Shown here piece after piece: positions 55,804 through 64,000 of a stretch of 64,000 bases of DNA. Origin of the DNA: Opitutaceae bacterium (GTDB lineage Bacteria; Verrucomicrobiota; Verrucomicrobiia; Opitutales; Opitutaceae); the NCBI GenBank assembly GCA_015075305.1, contig JABTUS010000001.1, positions 806,001-870,000 on the forward strand, written 5' to 3'. Position 1 is the first letter of the stretch; every line of letters starts with the position of its first letter. The position numbers were made by a program, and so were the translations under genes. The notes beneath the pieces were generated by a model. The model ran no database searches, was not told the origin of the DNA, and saw only the letters and a program-made list of their open reading frames with translations.

Positions 55804-56982
55804 GTGCACGCTCTACGCATTCTGGCCGCGGCAGCCATGCTCCTTTCCGCCAACCTCCGCGCTGAGACGGAGGCCGATCGCGACTTTGCAGCCTACAACG
55901 CCAGCAAACGCATCATGACTCCACCGGAGTACAAGGACATGACTGCGGGTGAGCGCGCCCTGTGGCGCGACAGGGAGATGGTTCGACTCGCAAAAGCGGG
56001 CCTCGCTCTTTTCGAAAAGCACCCCGACGACCCTCGGCGATGGGACTTGGTTGTATACCTTGGCTACCTCAAGCCGGGGTTCATCAAGTCGGTCGGGCCG
56101 GACTACGACACCATGAAGTCCAAGGCGTTTGTCTACGACGATGCGGCGAAGGCGGCGTGGGCAGCGAAGGAAACGGAACTTTGGAATGCGATGCGGGCAG
56201 CCTCGGATCGCACCCCGCTGGCGGACGAGGAACTCGCTTGGGGATCCTTCGCAACGGATTTCCGAGCCCAGGCGGCACGTGCAAAAAGGGGAGAAGCGGT
56301 GGATTGGGTGCCTTTTCGGAGGAGACTGGCCGCGCATGTCGAAAAATTTGTGAGCATGAATGAAACACTCACACGACGCGCTCGCGATTTTCTGAGTGCG
56401 CTGGCTGCCTTCGCTCCAGATGCCGCGGCGATTGAGTGGCGCAATCTGGCTGACCACTCGCCCAATGCCGCACTGCGCGCACTCGCCGCTGAGGAATCAA
56501 GCAGGATGGCCGCACTTGTCAGGCCGATTGAAATCAAGTTCACCGCGATTGACGGCCAGGTGGTGGATTTGAACGCGCTGCGCGGCAAGGTCGTCCTGGT
56601 CGACTTCTGGGCCACTTGGTGTGGGCCGTGCAAGGCAGAGATCCCCAACATCAAGGGAGTCTATGCCGAATACCACGACAAGGGCTTCGAGATCATCGGC
56701 ATCTCCCTGGAAAACGCATCGCTCAAACCCGAGGACACTGCTGAGCAAGCTGCGGCCAAACACGAGAAGGCCAGAAAGATCCTCGCTGATTTCACCGCGA
56801 AAGAGGGCATGTCCTGGCCACAATACTATGACGGCATGTACTGGAAAAATGCCATCTCCACACGTTTCAACATCACCGGCATTCCCGCCATGTTCCTCAT
56901 CAATCAAGAGGGAAGGGTCGTGTCCACAAATGCGCGTGGTCCGTCCCTCGAGGCTCAGGTGAAGCAATTGCTCAAGCTCTAG
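55804..56982 (+). CDS. Exported TlpA-like thioredoxin-fold protein 2 (paralog of the preceding gene)
   Basis: 392 residues from GTG 55804, 6 bp after the previous gene. Leader LRILAAAAMLLSANLRAETE. The C-terminal domain has KFTAIDGQVVDLNALRGKVV, LVDFWATWCGPCKAEIPNIK and FNITGIPAMFLINQEGRVV, near identical in layout to protein 1 but with WCGPC instead of WCKPC. The N-terminal helices are weakly similar. It is a tandem duplicate within the same transcript. Confidence 0.85.
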   Translation: MHALRILAAAAMLLSANLRAETEADRDFAAYNASKRIMTPPEYKDMTAGERALWRDREMVRLAKAGLALFEKHPDDPRRWDLVVYLGYLKPGFIKSVGPDYDTMKSKAFVYDDAAKAAWAAKETELWNAMRAASDRTPLADEELAWGSFATDFRAQAARAKRGEAVDWVPFRRRLAAHVEKFVSMNETLTRRARDFLSALAAFAPDAAAIEWRNLADHSPNAALRALAAEESSRMAALVRPIEIKFTAIDGQVVDLNALRGKVVLVDFWATWCGPCKAEIPNIKGVYAEYHDKGFEIIGISLENASLKPEDTAEQAAAKHEKARKILADFTAKEGMSWPQYYDGMYWKNAISTRFNITGIPAMFLINQEGRVVSTNARGPSLEAQVKQLLKL

Positions 56983-57178
56983 CACACACCAATCGGCTGA
57001 TTGGCTGCCTGCATTTCATCCCTCCACCCCCCGGACGGCTCGGAGTGAATTCCCCCCGGCGCTGTCTTCAACCGCGTCATCAGCAGCTCCTTCCCGCTTG
57101 TTGGTTGCAGAAAATAATTTCATACGATCGGCATTGTCATATTGTCAGATGACGTCGGTGGGTTACCGTGGACCGTGA
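56983..57178. other. Intergenic spacer before tatA
   Basis: AT-richer than the flanks around 57110-57140 (AATTTCATACGATCGGCATT), probably the tatA promoter. No other feature seen. Confidence 0.4.
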
Positions 57179-57718
57179 ATGGCGTCTATATCTGAGATGA
57201 CATCGTCCTGCTTTGCGTTGCTCGGAGATATTGGTGGGGCTGAATTGCTCCTGATCTTCGTCTTGGTGCTGGTGCTGTTTGGCGGAAAACGGCTCCCCGA
57301 GTTTGCCCGCGGCCTTGGGAAATCGATCAGGGAATTCAAGAAGGCAACAAGCAGTGTTGAGGAGGAATTGCGGCGGGTGATGGAGGAACCGCCACCTCCT
57401 CCGCGCAAGAAGGATCCGGCGTCGCTTCCCGCCTCATCCACACCCGCACTGCCGTCTCACGCCAGTGCGTCGGCTGGGGTGATCACCGATGAACACGCCT
57501 ATGATGACGATCCCTACTCCGCCGATCTGCATCATCCGGGTCCCGACGCCCCGAGCGTATCAGTGAATGACGACGCGAGCACCGTGCCACTCACGCCAGC
57601 AGAACCGGTTGCACCATCCCACTCCGAAACGGCATCCACCGATCCAGCAAAGCCCAAGGATGCCGCCAGCGCCTCGCCTGGCTCCGAGGCCACCGGGGGC
57701 GACTCAAAGGTAGCCTGA
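57179..57718 (+). CDS. tatA: Sec-independent translocase protein TatA/TatB-like, with long acidic/Pro-rich tail
   Basis: 179 residues. One membrane helix ([15 protein letters not shown]) followed by the amphipathic helix [20 protein letters not shown] and an FGG hinge are the TatA/B hallmarks. Beyond residue 60 a charged helix leads to PPPPPRKKD and then a 100-residue Ser/Ala/Pro/Asp-rich tail, longer than typical TatA. A TatB role is possible. No tatC is visible next to it. The stop overlaps the convergent nnr gene by 15 bp. Confidence 0.8.
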   Translation: MASISEMTSSCFALLGDIGGAELLLIFVLVLVLFGGKRLPEFARGLGKSIREFKKATSSVEEELRRVMEEPPPPPRKKDPASLPASSTPALPSHASASAGVITDEHAYDDDPYSADLHHPGPDAPSVSVNDDASTVPLTPAEPVAPSHSETASTDPAKPKDAASASPGSEATGGDSKVA

Positions 57719-59221
57719 CGCGGGAGACCGCCTGATAGCGCCGCTGAGGCACCCAAGAATCTGCGTGGCGGTGACCGCTGTGGCTCCGTGAGCGCGAGCG
57801 AGCACATCCGCAGCACATCCCTGCCAGACGACACCCGTGGCGGCCGCCTCCAGGGGACTCTCAGGATTCTGCGCCAGCAGCGAACCAATGATGCCGGACA
57901 ACAGGTCGCCGCTGCCTCCGCGGGCTAGAACCGGACCGCCAAACGGCGAGCAATACTGAATCTCCCCCGAGGCAACCCGCGTGATGGGTCCCTTCAGCAC
58001 CACCACAGACTGATGACGCCGGACATAACTTTCCAGATCCAGGCCTTCTCCAATCCTGGCAAATTCTCCCGCATGTGGCGTCAGGATCTTCGCGCAGTCA
58101 CCCGCCGTCACGATATTCGGCTGGAGCGCATCCGCATCGATGAGCACGGGAAACCGGAATGTCCGCATCTCGGAGGCTATGCAGGCCAGTGTCTCGACCT
58201 CCCTGCCCAGGCCCGGTCCCACGACCAGGGCCGTCAATCGCTCAAGCCTCCTGCGCAGCACATGCGCACCCTCCATGGCCAGCCCACCCTCCGGCGTCTC
58301 CGGCCAGCCAACCCACATCGCCTCAGGCACAGCGGCCGCAAAGCTCGCCACCAGCGAATCCGGCACGAATGCGGTCAGAAGCCCGCAGCCGCCCTGCAGC
58401 GCAGCGCGCACCGTCATCAGCACCGCCCCCGGATACTGGAGCGAACCTCCCACCACGCCGAGATGACCGTAGCTTCGCTTGTCGGTCCTTGAGTCGCGCA
58501 ATCGCGTCAGCGGCGCAAGGGTTTCCTCCATCAGGACACGCGTGGCGGTTCCGCTGCCGGAGGGAACGTCCCACCCCAGATCCAGATGACGGATCCGACC
58601 GGCATTCGGGATTGTCAAGAGGGGGGTCTTCGTGATGCCGGTGGCGTAGGAGAAGTCCGCCCGAAACGCTTTAGTTTCGCCCAGGCCCGACGGCAGGTCC
58701 ACCGCAGCCCGAAGCCGGACATCGAGGGCATTGATCCGCTCCAGCCAGAGCGCCACACCCTCGGAAAGCGGGGGCCTGAATTGAAATCCAAAGACACCGT
58801 CAACCACCAGGTCGTAGCCCGGCGCCAGCCGTTCCGTCGAATGCACGATGGCACTACGATTGAATCCATTTCTCTGAAATGAGATCCATGCCCGCCGGGT
58901 CAGCGGACGAAGCGAGCGCTCGCCAAAGAGAAACACAACATCGGCATGCGCCCCTGGATTCTGAGCCAGCAGGAGATCCGCGGCAATCAAGGCATCCCCG
59001 CCATTGTGTCCCTTTCCCACCAGGATCAGAAACCGCGGCCTGCCGCCCCAACCGCCAATCTCTCCGGAGTCAGCGGCAATCGCATTCGCAAGAGACCGGC
59101 CGGCCTGCTGCATGGCCCGCCACTCGAGCGTTTCGTCGCCGCGGAAAAAGTTCGCCTCGAATTCCCCCGCCTCCTGGCAGGATAGAACCGGGCGCGACAC
59201 GATTCTCAGTCTGCGTTCCAT
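57704..59221 (-). CDS. nnr: Bifunctional NAD(P)H-hydrate epimerase / ADP-dependent dehydratase
   Basis: Repairs damaged NAD(P)HX. ATG at 59221 ([20 protein letters not shown]). The N-terminal YjeF epimerase domain has [20 protein letters not shown] and [11 protein letters not shown]. The C-terminal YjeF/ribokinase-like dehydratase has [53 protein letters not shown] and the [20 protein letters not shown] motif. About 505 residues, normal. Its start overlaps the upstream small membrane protein's stop, so it belongs to the pdxJ-acpS minus-strand run. Confidence 0.88.
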   Translation of the reverse strand: MERRLRIVSRPVLSCQEAGEFEANFFRGDETLEWRAMQQAGRSLANAIAADSGEIGGWGGRPRFLILVGKGHNGGDALIAADLLLAQNPGAHADVVFLFGERSLRPLTRRAWISFQRNGFNRSAIVHSTERLAPGYDLVVDGVFGFQFRPPLSEGVALWLERINALDVRLRAAVDLPSGLGETKAFRADFSYATGITKTPLLTIPNAGRIRHLDLGWDVPSGSGTATRVLMEETLAPLTRLRDSRTDKRSYGHLGVVGGSLQYPGAVLMTVRAALQGGCGLLTAFVPDSLVASFAAAVPEAMWVGWPETPEGGLAMEGAHVLRRRLERLTALVVGPGLGREVETLACIASEMRTFRFPVLIDADALQPNIVTAGDCAKILTPHAGEFARIGEGLDLESYVRRHQSVVVLKGPITRVASGEIQYCSPFGGPVLARGGSGDLLSGIIGSLLAQNPESPLEAAATGVVWQGCAADVLARAHGATAVTATQILGCLSGAIRRSPASGYL

Positions 59222-59680
59222 CAGCGTCGTGTGGCTGCCGCTGCCGGCGCGGTGAATTGCAGGGGGCACTGGATGCCAAGCCCCCGGTCAACCACCGGGC
59301 GTGTCAGGCGTGTCAAGCTGCGGAAATAGACATGGTCACCATGGCGGACCACCTCGAAAAACTCGGAAAAACCGCCCTGATCCACGTTCCACATGGCCAC
59401 CTGCGTGGTGTCGCCCTCCCAGATTGCGTTGCCGCCCCAGGCGTCCCAAACGGCCTCGATTGTCGCAAGCGATGCCTCCGGCTTCCGCGCAAGCGCCTGC
59501 ACCACGGCAGGCGGTGGCGGCAGTCCGGCGACTGGAACGGGCGGCGCACCCGGACGGATGTAGTCGCGCCGTAGCAGAAAAACAAATACAGCACCAATCA
59601 CGAAACCAAGGAGCACCCAGGACGGCACCTTCGACGGTGGCGCCGGTGGAGGTGCATTGTCGGGAATCACCGCGCTCATG
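59221..59680 (-). CDS. Small single-pass membrane protein of unknown function
   Basis: 153 residues from ATG 59680. A proline-rich start (DNAPPPAPPSKVPSW) is followed by one membrane helix (VLLGFVIGAVFVFLL). A 100-residue domain follows (VQALARKPEASLATIEAVWD, WGGNAIWEGDTTQVAMWN, VYFRSLTRLTRPVVDRG). It lies between acpS and nnr with a 1-bp overlap to nnr. No family recognised. Confidence 0.6.
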
Positions 59681-59689
59681 GCTGAATGG

Positions 59690-60097
59690 CTATCCGCGCA
59701 CAATCGCGGCCACAGCCAGCGCAGCAGTGTCCGTGTGCGACAACGAAACGAGCACCTGCGTGCCGCCGAAGCGTCGCAGCAGGTCCACGCCTCCTTCGTC
59801 GAGGCGGATGCGGGGATCGAGCCTCGTTCCGTGATAGACTGAGATGGATTTCCATCCCAGCTCGGCGCCAATGCCGGTTGAGAAGGCCTTGGAAACCGCC
59901 TCCTTTGCCGCAAAGCGGGCCGCGAGGTGCTTGTGGGGGTGCGCCATCTGCAGGCAGTACGCGCGCTCCTCGTCGGTGAACACCCTCGATAGAAAACGCT
60001 CTCCGTGCCGCTCGTGCGCGCTGCGGATCCGCGCCACATCCACGATGTCGGTTCCCAGACCCAGAAGAACGCCGCCGGAAGGAAGGTCGAATGTCAT
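59690..60097 (-). CDS. acpS: Holo-[acyl-carrier-protein] synthase
   Basis: Transfers 4'-phosphopantetheine from CoA to acyl carrier protein. ATG 60097 is chosen because VLLGLGTDIVDVARIRSAHE then sits at the family's usual position; it carries the metal-binding aspartate. FTDEERAYCLQMAHPHKHLA and RFAAKEAVSKAFSTGIG hold the catalytic glutamate/lysine. LVSLSHTDTAALAVAA ends the fold. 135 residues, typical. Directly downstream of pdxJ, the classic arrangement. Confidence 0.9.
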   Translation of the reverse strand: MTFDLPSGGVLLGLGTDIVDVARIRSAHERHGERFLSRVFTDEERAYCLQMAHPHKHLAARFAAKEAVSKAFSTGIGAELGWKSISVYHGTRLDPRIRLDEGGVDLLRRFGGTQVLVSLSHTDTAALAVAAIVRG

Positions 60098-60157
60098 GAT
60101 GACAGAGGCCTCAGAGCGTCCCACATGAGGCGGCGGATCTGCAATCGCCGTTCATGC

Positions 60158-60910
60158 TCATCGCGCATGCATGCGCCGTTTCATTTCACGCACCGCCTCG
60201 TCCACTCCGGTGAAAAGCGCCCGGCTGACAATGCTGTGTCCGATGTTGAATTCATGCACGTGGGGCAGCGTCCTGAATTCGGCCACATTGACATAGTTGA
60301 TGCCGTGTCCGGCGTTGACCACGAGGCCCAGCTGATGGGCATAGGCCGCCGCTTTGCGAAGGCGTTCGAATTCAGCAAGGCGCCGCTGTTTGGGCCCGGC
60401 ATAGGCCTCCGCGCACGCGCCGGTGTGAAGTTCGACCCACGGGGCGCGCAGCTCAGCCGCCACATCCAGCTGCTGTTCGTCTGGATCAATGAACAGGCTC
60501 GTTTCAATGCCGGCAGCAGACAGGGCTCGAATGGTTGAACCCACTCGATCCCGATTCGCGATGACATCCAGCCCGCCCTCGGTCGTCACTTCCTCGCGGT
60601 TTTCCGGAACCAGACACACGGAGTCGGGCCGCAGACCAAGTGCAAGATCCAGCATGGCTGGTGTGGACGCCATTTCCAGGTTCAACCGCGTCGCGAGCGC
60701 TTCTCTCATGCGTCGCACATCGGCCTCCTGCATGTGCCTTCGATCCTCACGAAGGTGCACGGTGATGCCGTCCGCTCCCGCTCTTTCACAGGCAATGGCA
60801 AATGCAACGGGATCCGGTTCGACGGCCCCGCCGGCGGACGCGCCCGCATTTCGGTAGCGCGCCTGCCGGACTGTCGCACAATGGTCAACGTTGACGCCCA
60901 GGAGTATCAT
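60158..60910 (-). CDS. pdxJ: Pyridoxine 5'-phosphate synthase
   Basis: Last step of de novo vitamin B6 synthesis. ATG 60910 starts MILLGVNVDHCATVRQARYR, the substrate-binding histidine motif. ADGITVHLREDRRHM carries catalytic residues; LVVNAGHGINYVNV and EFNIGHSIVSRALFTG are the phosphate-binding loops of the TIM barrel. 250 residues. It heads the run pdxJ-acpS-(153 aa)-nnr. Confidence 0.92.
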   Translation of the reverse strand: MILLGVNVDHCATVRQARYRNAGASAGGAVEPDPVAFAIACERAGADGITVHLREDRRHMQEADVRRMREALATRLNLEMASTPAMLDLALGLRPDSVCLVPENREEVTTEGGLDVIANRDRVGSTIRALSAAGIETSLFIDPDEQQLDVAAELRAPWVELHTGACAEAYAGPKQRRLAEFERLRKAAAYAHQLGLVVNAGHGINYVNVAEFRTLPHVHEFNIGHSIVSRALFTGVDEAVREMKRRMHAR

Positions 60911-61004
60911 GCTGTGAGCTTGCGCTAATTCCTTTGGCAAACAAAGGCTGAAGTAGGCGGGAGTTCACCTTCCTGAACACCAGCCGTCCAGCCTCAATCC
61001 CACC

Positions 61005-61721
61005 ATGCCCACCTCACCGCCCAAGCGCGAAAATCTGCTGCTGAACATCTTGTTCAATGTCGCGCTTCCCTCGATTCTCCTCACGTACCTGAGCAAGCCC
61101 GCTGTGATCGGGCCCGTCTCGGGATTGATTGTCGCCCTGTCCTTTCCGCTTGGGTATGGGATCTGGGATTTCATCCAGCGGCGGCAGACGAACTTTGTCT
61201 CGGTCATCGGTTTTGTGAGTGTCCTCCTGACGGGAGTGTTCGCATTGATCCAGGTCAATCGCTTCTGGTTCGCGGTCAAGGAGGCCGCCATTCCCACCGT
61301 CATCGGCGTGGCCATCCTTGCCTCACTGGGCTCCAGGCGCCCCCTTGTGCGGCAGCTTCTTTACAATGACCAGGTGATCGACGTGCCGCGCATCGATGCC
61401 GCGCTCCAGACGCGGGGAAACACCAAAGCGTTGGACCGGCACCTGCGCGAGGCCAGCCTTCTGCTCGCATCCAGCTTCGCCATCAGCGCCGTGCTCAATT
61501 TTGCGCTGGCCCGTTTTCTCATTCGCAGCGACACCGGAACCCCGGACTTCAATGCCGAGCTCGGAAAGATGAATGCATTGAGCTGGCCGGTGATCGTGGT
61601 GCCCTGCCTTGTCATCATGCTCGTCGCCCTCTGGCGCCTGATGAAGGCCATCTCGAACCTGACGGGCCTGTCGACCGAGGAGATTCTTCGCTCGCAGCCA
61701 AATGCTGCGGCCAAGGGATGA
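61005..61721 (+). CDS. VC0807-family integral membrane protein
   Basis: 238 residues with about six hydrophobic segments, among them NILFNVALPSILLTYLS, PVSGLIVALSFPLGYGIWDF, SVIGFVSVLLTGVFALIQVN and WPVIVVPCLVIMLVALWRLM. The 'LPxllytlls...xllPliygl' start resembles VC0807/septation-protein-A-like membrane proteins. The function is unknown. Convergent with gltA (7 bp apart). Confidence 0.7.
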   Translation: MPTSPPKRENLLLNILFNVALPSILLTYLSKPAVIGPVSGLIVALSFPLGYGIWDFIQRRQTNFVSVIGFVSVLLTGVFALIQVNRFWFAVKEAAIPTVIGVAILASLGSRRPLVRQLLYNDQVIDVPRIDAALQTRGNTKALDRHLREASLLLASSFAISAVLNFALARFLIRSDTGTPDFNAELGKMNALSWPVIVVPCLVIMLVALWRLMKAISNLTGLSTEEILRSQPNAAAKG

Positions 61722-61728
61722 CTCCGTG

Positions 61729-63036
61729 CTACTTGCGAAGATTTGAGGGGATGTAGTTCCGCTGTGACGGACCGGTGTATATCTGACGCGGCCGGTAGAT
61801 CTTCAGCTTGGGATTCCGCGCGACCTCCTGCCATTGGGCGATCCAGCCCGGCATGCGCCCCATGGCAAACATGACCGTGAACATCTCCTCGGGAATACCG
61901 AGCGCACGCATGATGAGTCCCGAATAGAAGTCGACGTTCGGGTAGAGCTTTCGCGCGATGAAATAATCGTCGCTCAGCGCAACCTCCTCGAGCTTCATCG
62001 CAATGTTCAGCAGGGGATCGTCCTTGATGCCCAGCGATGCGAGCGCCTTGTAGAAGCTCGTCTTGATGATCTTGGCGCGTGGATCGTAGTTCTTGTAGAC
62101 GCGGTGACCGAAGCCCATCAGTCGCTCGCCCTTGCCGGATTTCGCGGCGGCGATGAATTTCGTGCCGTCATCACCATCGGCATGAATGGCCTTGAGCATC
62201 TCAATCACGGCCATGTTCGCTCCACCGTGCAAAGGGCCCCAGAGGGCGTTCACTCCAGCGGAAATCGAGGCGAAAAGATTGGAGCCCGCGGAGGCAACCA
62301 TGCGCACCGTCGATGTTGAGCAGTTCTGCTCATGGTCCGCATGCAGGAGCAGGAAGAGATTGAGCGCTGAGGACACCTCGGGGGTTGCGACGTACTCGTG
62401 GGAAGGCTCCGAGAACATCAGATGGAGAAAGTTGTCGCAGTAGCTCAACGAGCGTTTCGGATGATTCAGCGGAAGACCGCGGCTGATGCGATAGGAAGAG
62501 GCTGCGAGCGTGCGGATCTTTGAGATTGCAATCGCAGATGCGTCCTCAAACTGCACCAGATCCTTCTGGTGGTTGTTGGTCGCGAGCTGCGGATGGTAGC
62601 ACCCGAGGACGTTCATCATCACGGACAGCACCGCCATGGGATGCGACTCCCTGGGGAATCCGCGCAGTTGCTGCGTCATTCCTTCATGCAGGGGAGCATG
62701 GCGTGTCAACAGGTCGGAAAACCGGGCGCGCTGCTCGGGGGTCGGCAGATCGCCATGGATGACCAGATAGGCCGTCTCGATGAAGTTGGACCTCTCCGCA
62801 AGTTGTTCGATGGGATAACCGCGATACCGAAGGATGCCCTGCTCACCGTCGATGTATGTGATCGCGCTCTGGCAGGAACCGGTGTTGCTGAATCCTTCGT
62901 CAAACGTGATGTACCCCGTCTCCGCGCGCAGCTTGGAAATGTCCACGGCCTTCTCAGCCTCGGTCCCAACAATCACCGGCAGGCTGAGCTCAGCATCGTC
63001 AATTTTCAGGGTAGCAGATTTCGCCATATTCGTCAT
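61729..63036 (-). CDS. gltA: Citrate synthase (type II)
   Basis: First enzyme of the TCA cycle. The start is ATG 63036 or ATG 63027 (MAKSATLKIDDAELSLPVIV). Conserved parts are ITYIDGEQGILRYRGYPIEQ, the catalytic histidines in LLLHADHEQNCSTSTVRMV and MGFGHRVYKNYDPRAKIIK, and GPLHGGANMAVIEML. 432-435 residues, as in hexameric type II citrate synthases. About 150 bp upstream is free for a promoter. Confidence 0.93.
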   Translation of the reverse strand: MTNMAKSATLKIDDAELSLPVIVGTEAEKAVDISKLRAETGYITFDEGFSNTGSCQSAITYIDGEQGILRYRGYPIEQLAERSNFIETAYLVIHGDLPTPEQRARFSDLLTRHAPLHEGMTQQLRGFPRESHPMAVLSVMMNVLGCYHPQLATNNHQKDLVQFEDASAIAISKIRTLAASSYRISRGLPLNHPKRSLSYCDNFLHLMFSEPSHEYVATPEVSSALNLFLLLHADHEQNCSTSTVRMVASAGSNLFASISAGVNALWGPLHGGANMAVIEMLKAIHADGDDGTKFIAAAKSGKGERLMGFGHRVYKNYDPRAKIIKTSFYKALASLGIKDDPLLNIAMKLEEVALSDDYFIARKLYPNVDFYSGLIMRALGIPEEMFTVMFAMGRMPGWIAQWQEVARNPKLKIYRPRQIYTGPSQRNYIPSNLRK

Positions 63037-63186
63037 TAGACAGCAAAAACCGTCCGGCTTGCAAAGGAAAGTTGCCGGACTTTCCAGGCAATGCGCCGCA
63101 ATTAGGGGGAATGGTCGCAACGGTTAGGAAATGTTTGCTCCCTTCGTCGTCAAACTGGCCGTTCGCCAGTTGACCCAAGTCTGCGC

Positions 63187-63819
63187 CTAGGCGGCCAGGT
63201 TGACAAAATTCCGGTAGATCTGCAGCCCCTTGCCCTGGCTCTTCTCGGGGTGAAACTGGGTCGCGAAAACGCTGCCACGGCTCACCGCGGCGCAAAAATC
63301 GCCACCGTAGTCACAAGCCGCCAGCGTCAGAGCGGGGTCATTCGGCACGCAGTGGTAGCTGTGAACGAAGTAGAACGCCTCCCCGTCAACGGCCAGATTC
63401 GCTGCCAGGGGCGCCTCTGGATGGAGGAAGCGGACGGTGTTCCAGCCCATGTGCGGAATCTTGAATTCTGGGGGGCGCCTGAATCGCACCACTTCGCCCG
63501 GAAAAATTCCCAGTCCCCGCACCCCGCCCTCCTCCGAACGTTCAAACAGCGCCTGCATGCCCAGGCAAACTCCGAGAAACGGTCGATCCTCCCGGATCCA
63601 GCCCGCGACGGAATCCGCCGCACCTGATGCACGGAGGGACGCCACACAGTCGCGCAGCGCGCCAACGCCTGGAAGCACAAGCCCTTCGGCTCCGCTCACT
63701 GATAGCTCCTGCGGCGTGCGCACAATCCTCACCAGACCGCCGGCAGCCTCCACCGCTTTTGTGACGCTGCGGAGGTTGCAGATTCCGGTGTCGATGACGG
63801 CAATAGTGGCGGCGGGCAT
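63187..63819 (-). CDS. hisH: Imidazole glycerol phosphate synthase, glutaminase subunit
   Basis: Supplies ammonia to HisF in histidine biosynthesis. ATG 63819 starts MPAATIAVIDTGICNLRSVT, the usual HisH opening. The catalytic cysteine is in RPFLGVCLGMQALFERSEEG; the histidine and glutamate are in VFATQFHPEKSQGKGL. HMGWNTV is also conserved. 210 residues. hisB lies just upstream in the same direction. Confidence 0.93.
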   Translation of the reverse strand: MPAATIAVIDTGICNLRSVTKAVEAAGGLVRIVRTPQELSVSGAEGLVLPGVGALRDCVASLRASGAADSVAGWIREDRPFLGVCLGMQALFERSEEGGVRGLGIFPGEVVRFRRPPEFKIPHMGWNTVRFLHPEAPLAANLAVDGEAFYFVHSYHCVPNDPALTLAACDYGGDFCAAVSRGSVFATQFHPEKSQGKGLQIYRNFVNLAA

Positions 63820-63871
63820 GCGGGACGTTTGCTCTGTCGAACCACCAGGCGCGTTCAGGCGCGATGCAGGC

Positions 63872-64000
63872 TTAAAGTTTTCCCTTTGTCGAAGGAAGCC
63901 GGCCCGCCATCCGAGGATCGATCTGCGTCGCCTCATCCATTGCGCGGGAAAGCCCCTTGAAAATCGCCTCGGCCACGTGATGGGGTTCCTCGCCGTACTC
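63872..64000 (-). CDS. hisB: Imidazoleglycerol-phosphate dehydratase, C-terminal end (gene continues beyond window)
   Basis: The minus strand from 64000 encodes [20 protein letters not shown] and continues [20 protein letters not shown] before a TAA at 63872-63874. HHVxEaxFKxxarAL...PSTKGxL is the universal C-terminus of HisB, carrying metal-binding histidines. It is followed after 52 bp by hisH, a histidine operon arrangement. Confidence 0.88.
   Translation of the reverse strand, partial: EYGEEPHHVAEAIFKGLSRAMDEATQIDPRMAGRLPSTKGKL

Overview
The window looks like chromosomal DNA from a high-GC Verrucomicrobiota, most likely Opitutaceae. This is inferred from the gene mix: TonB-dependent receptors beside polysaccharide-type sulfatases and glycosidases, an ECF sigma/FecR pair driving an STN-type receptor, TlpA-like proteins, a surface protein with the verrucomicrobial C-terminal domain, and short 'CTCCGCGT' intergenic repeats. 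No rRNA or CRISPR array is present. Two tRNA genes (Pro-GGG, Leu-CAA) are seen.

Bases 1-8055 are a scrapyard of mobile DNA. An IS4-family element (YREK-type transposase; ends CAAGGG...CCCTTG) occurs as copies A (1-4524, left end outside the window), B (5339-6655) and C (6656-8055). Copy A is split by a 3,525-bp transposon (347-3871) with clear inverted ends, a 6-bp target duplication and four genes: a zinc-finger protein, a DDE transposase, an AAA ATPase and a small C-terminal-type protein. Fragments of an IS1380-type transposase and of a surface protein lie between copies A and B.

Bases 8056-29808 lie between IS4 copies C and D, which have the same orientation. This segment holds a catabolic locus resembling a sialic-acid (nan) cluster: a GntR/LacI-like regulator, a NanA-like aldolase, a NanM-like kelch protein, an MFS transporter, an FAD-dependent oxidoreductase, a BNR/sialidase-like protein, an HpcH-type aldolase, an alpha/beta hydrolase and two divergent TonB receptors. 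The same palindrome, TGTTRCGYAACA, sits in front of the regulator/aldolase pair and of both receptors. The segment continues with ggt, trmB, rumA, an rRNA methyltransferase and a threonine dehydratase. Most genes here carry several reading-frame breaks although the downstream residues remain well conserved. That points to indel sequencing errors, recent decay, or both.

The IS flanks tell a story. The inner flanks of C and D share the 8-mer TGATAATA. The outer flanks share CAATTTT inside one older IS copy, of which B and the 155-bp piece 31264-31418 are the two halves. The 21.7-kb segment therefore looks like a circle (segment plus one IS) that integrated by recombination into a resident IS, or like an assembly chimera built through the IS.

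Bases 31419-34900 hold more debris (IS1380 N-half, a degenerate ISL3 element that cut a toxin gene), tRNA-Pro, a universal stress protein and a toxin-antitoxin pair. From 34925 onward genes are almost all intact: aminopeptidase P, tRNA-Leu, KDPG aldolase, a secreted six-hairpin glycosidase-like protein, an esterase, RapA, a GH144-like glucanase, two sulfatases, an ECF sigma/FecR/TonB receptor/two TlpA operon-like run, tatA, nnr, acpS, pdxJ, a membrane protein, gltA, hisH and the end of hisB.
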